Assembly: GCF_964355755.1 (NCBI RefSeq)
Contig: NC_092670.1
Span: 25,905,795 to 25,969,794, forward strand
Length of the DNA: 64,000 bases
From: Antedon mediterranea
Lineage: Eukaryota; Echinodermata; Crinoidea; Comatulida; Antedonidae
Direction: 5' to 3'
The notes below the pieces were generated by a model. That model did no database searches. It was not told the origin of the DNA and saw only the letters and a list, made by a program, of their open reading frames with translations. Both the position numbers and the translations under genes were made by a program. Shown in pieces: positions 11,801 to 23,800 of the stretch (its first letter is position 1; every line of letters begins with the position of its first letter).

Positions 11801-14800
11801 TGCGTATAACTATAAATAAATACTATTCCAATCGTAAACGTTTACAAATGAAATACTCGGGCCTAGCCAACGAGGTGACGATATGTACAATCTGTGTGGT
11901 GAGGCATTTATGTTCGGTGTATAAGACGCACCCTAAATTTAGAGGTCAAATTTGCGTGTCAAAAGTTCGAATTATACACCGAAATATACGGTATGTTAAA
12001 AATGGCAACAAACTATAAGTCCCTATTTTAATTGTTCGATTGGAGTGCAACAAGGTTCTCCGTTGTCGTCTTCACTTTTTAATATTTATACTATTATGAT
12101 TTACGTTGCACACTTAATCGGGTATTTGTTCTAGCCAAATCACTAATTTTAAGCACACTTTTAAGTCCATTCATAAACCGATTAACTGAAACAACAAAAT
12201 ATCTCTCAGTAATAAGACAATAGCAAACAATAATAGTAAAGTTATACAAACTAAATAATGATAATGCCTCATAATTCAGGCTAGGTATTAACTAAATACA
12301 CTTTAAATAAACAGGTAAGTATACATAGGCTATAGCAAATTAAGGTGTTGCCCAAATGGCTCAACAACCATAACAAACATAAATACAGTATAAATCCATC
12401 AATAAAGGTAATAAACTTAAAACTCACCAAAGATTGTGCTAACCACTTTGTACAAGAACATATAGGCCTATATTGCCATTTTATAGTTGAACATACAGTA
12501 GCTAATACTATTCTTTTTGTGAGGATATTAAATATTAAAATCATCTTCTTTACCCAGATGACTTAGGGTGAACCTAGACTAGATAGGTTCCATTTCCCCT
12601 GAAATATGATGCAAGCGGCATTTTTGGGTAGAAGCTGGAATCAACTTGATTTAGGATATTTCGACCTCACTGATTATGAATATGATGGATCCCAAGCGAA
12701 ATTCAACCATTTAAGCCCTTAATTTGCATAACTAAAAGTGGCGGCCATTAACCCATATCTTGGAATAATATATTATTATTGTTTTGTTTTTTTTGGCAAA
12801 AGTGACTTTATAAAAGCTACAAAATGGTCTATTTTCTTTTTTCATGTTCATGACAATATAACTTTAATAATGAAAACTTTTCTGCACTTAGTATTATATT
12901 TTGAATATATTTATGTACGTCTTTCATCATGACATCATAATTGCGTTCAGAAAATTGAGAATTTATTAAATTGGGGTTCGTAATTGAAGTTTTTACTGTA
13001 ATCATAAGATTGGGGGTGAAAGGGGACTATCAATCAGATATTGAGGAGGGTGCCACCCAAGGTAAAGCAATAGTCAAGGTCAAATTTAAATATTGCTCTT
13101 TTCCTCATTAGGAGGGTTACCAGAAATAAATCACAGTGGGTAGTAGCCAAATTAAATACAAATCTGCTAAAATTGTTAAAGGGTGAAGTTACGTCTTGAT
13201 GTATGATTACTCAGAAACTTTGATTTTAGTCTGGTTATTTTAAATGATTTAATAATAAATAATAGTAAAGGCTATTACTCATTTTTATTTTAATATAGTC
13301 ATGCATTGGAATCCTACACAGCCATTCCTTACCAAGAGCGTACACCAAGACCAGTGGATCCCATACAAAGACCAGCTTACCAAGGTAGCAATCCCATCAG
13401 TGACATATGGTCTCTTCATGCTTTAAGGATCATTAACAAGTATTTCAGACGGTACAGTAGATAGATATTTTGTAAAACTTCTGAGTTATCAAAATAAGGT
13501 GTGTCAACATCTCTACAGTATGTATATATATTTACGTAAGGGCAAAATTTGGTAAATCTTTCAGATTCTTTACTCAATATTACAGAAAGTTGGTACATAC
13601 TTTCAGCACTAATTTTAACTACCTAATGTAATCCGTGTTTACTAATTAAGATTTAGTTAAACAAATTTAGTTTAAACAATTTTCACCAAACAAGGAGATT
13701 TTTCCAAACATGGTACACACTGTCTTATGGTTGTCATACCCGCACGGTTAAACAGCTCGACTAATACATCATAATGTTGACCAACAAACAAAAGTTATAA
13801 AAAAAAGGTTTTAATAACTAGAAATTACGTTTATACCAATTTATTGTTTGGCAGCAATGGAACATTCCAATCTCTTTTCCAAGAGATTTCAAAATTATCT
13901 GTGTAATAAATCAGTGAATAAGTAAGTATACCTGAGCTCTTGATTATTTACAAAGCAATGTGAATCATGATATCAATATTAGTCTGGGATCCCAGAAGGT
14001 TTTAATTAGCGATTTGAGTACAAAAGGTTTGAGGTGTGGAGTATGTAGATATGGTCTATGGGACCCTGTAATGGCAATTCTTAAGTGATGGGTCCTGTTC
14101 AATTGTAGGGGGAGCCACCCAAATTACACATAAAATTGGATGTAATTAGCATATTGAGTATATCCTGTGCTAAATTAATTAATTAGTCCCATTTCCTACG
14201 TTTGTTAGATCTAATTTAAGGTCACAAACTACATTTAATGTAAAAATAAATACTATATGGTTCTATTGCAATAACATATGGTTCTATTGCAATAACATAT
14301 GGTTCTATTGCAATAACATTTTTCGTCTTTAAATGGTTAAAAATGTGAGAAAAAAAATCAATTCTAATAATTTAAGTGGACCGCTATAAATCCCAACATG
14401 CATTGTGCGCGGATTGATATTTTAGTTTTTCGTAGTACGATTTATATATAATTTACACAGTGCTAAACACAATTGATTTACGTATACACAATATTATTTT
14501 AAAAAACAGTGCTTATAAAATTGGAAGAATAGTTAGGCCTCCACTGATTGTGAGGTGTTTGTTGTATGAGAGAATGTATCTGGTCGGTGAAAATCTGTGA
14601 TAATACCATTATGGCTCTGTGGTCTAGCGGTATGATACTCGCCCTGTAAGTGAGAGGTCGCAGTTTCAAATCCGGCCAGAGACATTTTTTCATACAACTA
14701 AAAATATGGAACTTTCGTCGATGAGCTATGTTCGACGCGATTATAAGATCATGTTCCGAATATGAGCACTGTTTCAATAATTTGACAGTATGGTTTATAT

Positions 14801-17800
14801 ATATAGATTATATATATTAACTGTGTAATTGTTATTGGTTATCCGCAACAATTTTCTTTGTCCATTTTTAGAGCAGTACAGGACCCTGATGATTTTGAAG
14901 CAAGATCTAATATGCATTTAGCAAGTGCATTTGCTGGAATTGGCTTTGGAAATGCTGGAGTACATCTATGGTATATTGCATATAGATTATTTAAATATCT
15001 ACATAATGAACTAAGTAAACATTTTAATTCCTATAAATATATTTCTGCAGTAACTGTACCATTTTCTGCAGTAACTGTACCATTTAATGTGTTGATTATT
15101 ATGCAAGTTGTCCAACCAACATTTAAACTAAATTATATTTAAAAATATGTGTTTAAAAACGTCCAAATAAAAAAGGCCGTTCATAAAATAAAGTGAGCCC
15201 TACTCATCATACTGTTAGCGAACTTGCAAATTCTAAGTGCGTCAATGGTTATAAGGTTTTAATGCGATGCGGTTTGTTAGTTATTGCCTTTTTTTTACTC
15301 AAGTGGCAGAATATGTTTTTCAAATTTATTTGGATTTTATATATTTGAACTAGACAAACTTTTATAACTTAAAGATGACGTTTAAACAAAACTTTATAGT
15401 ATGTGTTTTCATAAATAAGTGAATAACCATACATATTTGTGTTTTCATTGATGAGTTTGTAATAGTAACTTCAGTAACTATTACAATACTTATTTGTTAT
15501 ACGAAACAAGACAAGTGTATCTGATATGTACGTACATTTATTCGGAAAAAACAGTCTAGATAGATCCCTTAGGCGTCATAAATCACGGCCCAACAAATCA
15601 GTACTCATGACAGAAATTCGATCCAGTTTTGTTCACAAAAATGTTTCCAGGACCGCAACCGATGATTAGCCCTAAATATTTTGCCAACTGTTTGATAATC
15701 CCTAGCCTAATAAGAGGTAGACTACAGTTTACTTTGTTACTAAATAAGAGCTAGCGTTTCCGATCGCCGAATATCTTACTGTATTTTATTTAGTGTGGTT
15801 CTTATACTGTATAAATACAATCAACTTTATTACTGCAATCTTGAAAGAATTTCATTTGGCTTCGATTTTGTATAGATGACAAATTTCGTTTTTGTAAAAG
15901 CACAAGTTAACGGAGTACTTACTCGAACGTTGTATTGGAAACGTTACGTTGACGATGTATTAGCTATCATCCCCACAGGTACATACATTTAACACACATC
16001 TTAATAACATCGATATAACTGACAACATCAAATTCACCACAGAATCCATGACAAACAACACAATACCTTTCCTGGACATGCTCATCACACTCAATGACAA
16101 CGGAACAGTTACCACCTCAGTCTATCGGAAGCCCACTCACACAGACCAATATTTACATTTCAACTCACATCATCCACTCGAACACAAACTGGGGCTTATA
16201 AACACGCTTGTGGACAGAACTGAGAAGGTAGTGGGAGATAGGGATTTGAGGAAAGTTGAGATGGATAACATCAAGAAAGCGTTACACAACTGCCAGTATC
16301 CAGAGTGGTCCTTCCAGAGAGTTATGGAAAACCGAAAAAGAAAAAAGAACAAAGGACACGAACCACAGAAGGAAAAGATCAAGATGAAAGGTAGCATAGG
16401 AATCCCCTATGTAAAAGGAATGGCAGAAAGAATAAGACGCACTCTCTCCTATCACAATGTCGGAACCTATTTCCTACCCCAAAATAAAATCAAGAATAGC
16501 CTCGTCCACCCAAAAGATAAAATCGAAAAGATGGATACATGTGGAGTAATCTACGAAGTCACCTGCCGCAACTGTCCACAAGTTTACATTGGGGAAACAG
16601 GGAGGGCATTACAAACACGAATTAATGATCACAAAAAAGATGTTACAACAAACACGGGGGGAGTAATGACTAGGGCCTCCAGAACATCCACATCATCGAT
16701 CATACACAAATCTGCCATTACAGAACATGTCATAAAACACAATCATGTACCGAACTGGGAGGCTACCATCTTAACCAAAGAGCCTAAACGCAAAGACAGA
16801 CAGATTAGAGAATCATTACATATAAGGAGAAATAAGGAGAAGACCATGAACCGGGACACTGGAGCCCACGAACTCCCGCATTTGTACAATGATTTGATAG
16901 ACACATCACCTGGCCGAGCCACGCACAACCTCCAACCTACAACCGGAGGCGTACGACGTCATCAACAGATGACGTCAAGCATGACCAAGCTGCATTCGAG
17001 TAAGTTCTCTGTTAACTTGTGCTTTTACAAAAACGAAATTTGTCATCTTTATTACTGCAGTTCCATCACCACCAATTGAACAAGATATCTGTCGGGTAGT
17101 AACAACCGGTCAATCAGTCAGTGCTGCCCAATCCCCATAATTAAATTCTCTGGGGGACAACTTACAGGATAAAGTTGATGTCAATGGTATTTTTGTGCAT
17201 CCCAATATGTAACAGTTACAATTCAAAATAACTTAACCGTGTATGATTAAATCTTGTAATATGGCCCAACAGGCATTTTTGGGCTACTGTCTGTGGCAAC
17301 TTACAGGATAGAGTTGCTGTCAATGGTATTTTTGTGCACCCCAATGTGTGACAGTTACAATGCAAAAGGAATTAGCAGTGTGGCTCTTGACATGAATAAC
17401 ACCATTTTTGATTGGTTACTTGGGGCTACTGTCTCAGGCAACTTACAAGATAAAGTTGCTGTCATTGCTGTTTTAACATTGTATACACATACGGGGACGA
17501 TGTTCAACAACTTTTATCTGTGTGGCTTTTCACATGATTAAATTCATTTTTTACTCCTCTTATTTGGTGTCCCCAGAGAAAATTTACAGGATAGAACCCG
17601 GCAGCAATATTGATTATTGAATCTTAGCTATATATCTGCATAATCAGCCTATCAAACCTTTTGTGGCTTTTCACATGAATAAATTCTCTGGGCACCCGGT
17701 CTACACTTGAAATAGCGTCTGCCTCCAACAGAATCTCCTCAAATCCTGTGCTTGCCATTTTCTTTCCAATCATCTTCATAAAGACACACATTAAATGAAA

Positions 17801-20800
17801 TGATCGAATTAGAACGATGTATATTTTATTTCCGGCTCCATGTGTCACTTTTTCAGCAAAGCAAAGACATTCCTGAACTGTCTTGTTATCAGTGATTGGA
17901 TGATTGATCACAGGATAATAATCGTCTTTATGTAATTATTGCGTTGTGTAGAGAACCATCTCCAAATAGAATACCATAAAATGTATCAAAATTATCAAAG
18001 ATTGCATCGAAGTATTCCTGACTATTTTAGTTGATATTCGAGGCAACATCTGTGGCTTCTGCAAGAGCATTTTCTAACAAGTTACTAAAATGCAGAGTGA
18101 CCTATGCGATGCATCTTGGTTGAGCTGCTTACTTCGAAATATATGACGTTATGCCATGCACAACACAATGTGTTTCAGCAACTTCCAGCGACCGGTTGTT
18201 ACTACCCGACAGATATCTTGTTCAATTGATTTGGTCAAGCGTTCTGCCTATTCAGTACAGTATGGGGATGTAGAGCCAGAAATAATATATATGTGTACGT
18301 ATTGTTACCTGTGACGATAGTCAGGTGTCACGATAATAATCAGGTTTCGCATGCAAATGAGTCAAGTGGGCGAATAAGAAGGGAGCGTTGTGATACGTAG
18401 GATATTTTGGAAAGCTGTGTTGGGTGTGCTAGACGAGGGAACGAGGGACTCACAAGACGGTACAAGTCGGAGATGGTAGGCTATCCGGAGAAGAGACAGT
18501 GGATATGGGACTGCGGACTGTGGAATAAAGACTTGCAGTGAACTGTGTTCGAAACTGGAAGCGAGGCAGGACGCAATGACAATAAAAAAGGAAACTGTTG
18601 TGATTGGAATGTATGGATGCCTAGGCAAACCACCACGGTATCATTCTTGTTGTTGTAACACTATAGTTGTGTTGTTGGGTAATGCATCGGGAAAGGAAAT
18701 TAAATGGAGCTCGTGCTTCTTGCATAGTACCCTGTGAGTTGTAGGTATTTCGACCTAGGCCAAAAGTGGTCGTAACAGTATGTACATAGCATTGTTTTTC
18801 GGTTGAGAAAACAAATACGATGTCTGCCTATAATATCTTACTACTACCACAAATATTTCAATGAAAATGTTTAATAGACCAATTTGATATTGGCTATATA
18901 TATACTCATCTGCTTATTTTTAAATGTCTTTGGTTAGGATCTAGCCTGGACTACTTAGTGTTTATTTTGTATGAGGCATTATCATTATTTAATTTGTATA
19001 ACTTTACTATAGTATTATTTGCTATTGTCTTATTACAGAACTCATGAGATATTTTGTTGTTTCAGTTAATCGGTTTATGAATAGAAGAGAATAAAGAATC
19101 ACATTAACAATGTGTATAAAATTCAAGTGAATTTGGCCAGAACATTCTACCTTCGTCTTTTCTTCTGCAGCAGCGTGTACTGTATCTTCTCCTGCCTTGT
19201 TGAAAATACTTAGGAATTCATATGTAGTCCCTCAAACATTAGATCTTTTCTTCTGACCAGAACAACCACAACGGTTCTCAGATAACGAAGAATATCTGAA
19301 GATACATTCATCTTGTGCAAATTTTGCAAGTTCTCAACTCACCATTTGAAGAACTTTCCCGTCATTGTGTGGCCGTTTTAAGATGTGCTGTAAGCTTTGT
19401 GTAGCATGCGTGATGATCCTATGCATTGCACTGTTATATTCAAGCAGATATTTTTTAACTTATAAGGAGAATCATCTGGGATGATGTTTCTGTTGTCCCG
19501 AACCTCACACTGTCGTCAGTCGCTTCTCATTTAAAAATGTAAAAGTACCATAATCCTTAAAAGATGCGAAACGGATGATACAATCCATTCGTCTACCTGT
19601 TTATTGTTTTTTTTTTACTCTTTGGCATGACTATTATGTGCAACAATTACAAACTACACTTTATATACAATATTGCCCTTTTGAAGAAAAAAATGTCTTG
19701 AATAAAACCAGAACAAAACTAGTCCTACTTTTTCAAACGAGGTCACATGTCAATATAATCATCCATGATTGTATATATCGGGGGTTGTAATGCGTCAGAT
19801 AAAACAACCTTGTTTTTATGATTTAGAAATTGTAAATACAATAGAAAATATTATATTTCCAAATGCGATACATAAAAAACCCCAAATCATAATCATAATC
19901 GGCTATTAATAATAACTTTAAATTCTCAATTAAAACTATTTGTCCAAAATAGGGTACACTTTATTTTATGGAAGGCCATTATGATTTTCTATTTTTAAAC
20001 TTATTTCTGTATAGATGTGAAATTATTTTGGGGTTATATTGTAAAATATATATTCTGTTATGGAAGTAAATGTAAAATACTTGAATAATTGCAAAAATTA
20101 TTAATTAGAATGGGTTTTAATAATATATTTGTTTATTTTTGTATTTGTAAATACGGGCACGCTACGGTTGTATTTGAACTAAATAATTTACGAGTGTCGG
20201 AGGATAAAAATTGCGTATAATTTTCTCGTTAAATCCTATATTTTGAAAGACGCAACATCAAGAAATGATCTTTACACTTTATTCTTAACCTAATGTGTAA
20301 GTTTCATAAGGGTACAAGCTTATGCCCAGACAAGGGTGATTTTTCACTTGACTAACCCCCATTCAATTCAATGCCAAATCAGAAAAATATGACTTGATGT
20401 TGTTATTGAAGTAATTCTAATTTTATTATTTACTTTTTCATGTAAAAATGTTATTTGTGCATTACAGTCATGGGATGTCTTACGCCGTGGCAGGACAAGT
20501 TAAAACATTCAAAGCTAAACAATATGATGTAGACCATGCTATTGTAGTAAGTATTATAGTTTTAAATCATGATTCTGTCTGTGGCGTGCTGTATACTTGA
20601 TAAAAACTATAAATGTGCATATTTACTTGTAATGATAAGCTAACAAACCTGATAACTTTCATTTTTGCCCTGATTGAAATTGACATTCTACTGTATTCTA
20701 GTCTATAAAAGTTTTGATATGGCACCCTACAAAGAACAGAGCGCCTAACAATACTAGTAATTAATTAAAAAGAAAAGTTTTAAGTTGATTTTTAAATAGA

Positions 20801-23800
20801 GGTACCGCATTCGCTCCTCTCATAATCGACAGGTAGCGCGTTCCAGATCCACGAAGCGGGGACAGAAAAAGCTTTCCGATTAGATCATCCTTAAAATGTT
20901 CATATATTAAATTTAAAATGATATAGTTTGACAGTGCATCATATTTTTTTTGTTAAAGACTACCGTAGTTCTCTCACGTACCATCTAAAAAAAATGGTGT
21001 AGTTTATACAATTGCTGACTTTTTGTTCGTGGCTATTTTCGGCGTGTATGTTTTGTATTTTTGATTTTCATAATTCTTTTTTTATAATAATATTGATTCA
21101 AAATACTAACAGTAAATGTAATTTGCTTGAAAAATATTAACATTTAATTTTGCATCATCCTTATTAGTATCCCATTATCCCAACAACCTAAGAAAATAAC
21201 ACCCCTACCCTGGAATATATACATTACTATACAGTAGTTTAGTTTATGCTTATATTTTTGTTCAGTACAGTAGGACAGACTATATTTACACAAAATGTTT
21301 ACTACTAATTGTTAAAAAAAAAAAGATAAGCAGATAAGTTGTAGATATGAATTCATGCAAAATGTTACCCGTCGGATGTTGTGACAGTTTGAATTTTAAA
21401 AGTCTGATTTTTATCTTGTGCATCATCTTGAAAGAGCGTACATCTATATTCTACATATTTACCTGTTTCCGGAGCTCAGCATTTGCTGGGTCCGGAGTCG
21501 AGGCTAGGCTATGCCTATAAGCCCCTCTTAAAAATTACATCAAATCTTGAATACGGTGCAAATTTTAGAAGGTGGTTGGACCATGCCTGTTCAAGACCTG
21601 ACTTAAATTGATTGGTTGATCTTGAAGATACTATATCCTCCGATAACGAATTCCATAGTATGATAGCTTTTCGACCAAACGATTCCCTCATCCAATTTGT
21701 GTGTGAGAAAAAATTTAAAAATGACCACGTGTTCTGACATCTTCATCAAGTTCAATAAAAGAGTCAGCTGAAATACTATCCACTCCATGTAAAATTTAAA
21801 AAATCTTCTTGGACTTTTTCCAATAGATCTTCCTCCTCACAATGAAGTGAGTTAAAAACAATGTTACATTATTCAGGGTAGGACGAATAATAGCTTTATA
21901 TAAACGAAGAAAACCATCCATATTTAAAAACTTCCAACTTCCGATTTGCTCTCATTGCTACATCTGCCACATGTACATTAAAAACAAGTTTAGAGTCAAT
22001 AGTAACACCAAGGTCTTTTTCATGATCAACTTCATTCAATAAGAAACCACGCATGGCATACAGATGTTTGTTGTTTTTCTTTACACATTACTTTGCACTT
22101 TCCCTCATTAAAAGGTAATTGCCATTTGTCAGACCAGTCACATGCTCTCTCTAAATCTTCTTGTAAAACTTGAGCATCATTCACAAAGTTAACTACTCTA
22201 TACAATTTAGTATCATCTGCAAACATGCGTACAGAGGAAGAAATAACAGAAGGTAAATCATTAATAAACATAATGAAAAGAACAGGTCCAGGATACCACT
22301 ACGAACATCAGCCCAATTGCTCATAACAAATAAGTGAGTAATGTTCAAGAAAGTCCAATAATTTCTTTCTGATAATTCTCTCCATAATTTTACCAACTAC
22401 CGAAGTTAAACTCACAGGTCTATAGTTGCTTGGGTCAGACTTCACTCTTTACTCCTTTTTAAAAAATCGGTACCACTGTAGCCCGTTTCCAACTATTAGG
22501 GACGGCTCCTTCTTGAAACAATTTCGTAAAAATAATATATAGGGGATAGCAAATGATATCCTTTAGTTCGACTAAGATGCGTGGGTGAATACCATCAGGT
22601 CCAGCTGTTTTAGTAACCTTTAACGTAGATAAAATCTTTAAGATTTCGTCACAAGGAAAGTCAACTTGAGATAAAAAATCTTCTGAAATGTCATTAACAG
22701 TCGGTACATTCGAAAAATTTTTATCAACAAATACACTACTAAAAAACGTGTTTAGCAAATCAGCCTTATCTTTGTCATCAGGCACATATCTTCCATTGCT
22801 ATCAGTATAAGTTGGGTATACCAGACTTTATGTTGATCTGAGAACTGAGATACCTCCAAAAAGACTTTTCGTTAGATTTGATCTCATTTGCTATTTTATT
22901 TTCGAGGTCAGATTTACTACACTGAATCTTGGACAAACTTCGGCCATTTTGCTGACACACATACTTTTTGTTTTCTCTTACCCTTTACATACTGTTTCCA
23001 ACATTTATTTTTTTTGACAATCTGCTTTTCAATTTTTTTGTTCATCCAAAGGGGTTTTGTTTCGTGGTAAGTATATGCTCGAACTCGTCCCATGATTGAA
23101 TACCTGATTTATCATTGAAAACCACATCCCAATCTACCAAACCAATTATCTCATGTAACAAACCATAGTTACCATGCCTGTAACTTCAAATATTTGGTTC
23201 AATTCTGTCATCTCTTACCAGATCCAATGAAAATTGTAACATCTTTTACCCAATGGAGACTGCATAACACGATTTATAGTACTCTCTTTGTCAGTAAAAA
23301 CCAGATCTAAAACATTGGGTGTTTCGCCTTCTCTGTATCTAGTAGGTTCCGTAACGTGTTGAATTAAATATAGATCGTTGATGGTGTCAAAGGAACTTCT
23401 GCTGGAATCGCCATCTTCCCAAGACACAAAATTTAAAACCCAGTTAATACTTTTATAGTTAAAATCAGATTAAATCAGAAAAAGATGATTTATATACTTC
23501 ACGGAACAATGAGTTCAGCTTGATGTTATTATCCATACTACACGTCAGGCTATGGTAAACATGCAACCTAATAAAAGATCAGTTTTTACTTCTTTTACTA
23601 TAACCCAAACTGATTCTACAAACTTATTCTTCTTTAAAAAATTTAAGAAACTGATATTCCATTTCTGACATAAATTAAAACACCACGACCATATGTTTTT
23701 GGTCAGACAATTTTCCTCCGAAATTGCTATCTTTTTGTTTCATTTTGATGACGTCATCATGTTGACATATCTCAACAACTTTTACAGATTTTAAAATGGC

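Larger units (their letters stand above)
17073..18228. mobile_element. Segment bounded by 38-bp perfect inverted repeats
   Basis: 17073-17110 and 18191-18228 are exact reverse complements over 38 nt (accggttgttactacccgac and continuing). The 1.1 kb between holds ~140-bp degenerate direct repeats and a minus-strand ORF fragment. The left arm starts only 24 nt after the Penelope inverted repeat, and the right arm lies 74 nt before a solo LTR. A DNA transposon with long inverted ends is the simplest reading. Transposase is not recognisable. Confidence 0.7.

Noticed and set aside
13384-13386. Donor site for ADHFE1 exon c at CAAG|GTAGCA
   Set aside because: The frame continues past it with conserved [15 protein letters not shown] and only the later donor joins the next exon in phase.
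14613-14694. Functional tRNA-Thr gene
   Set aside because: Mismatches in acceptor and T stems; kept only as tRNA-like pseudogene.
23745-23762. CRE-like palindrome tgatgacgtcatca as a promoter element
   Set aside because: No gene start nearby; single site in intron/repeat sequence is not enough.
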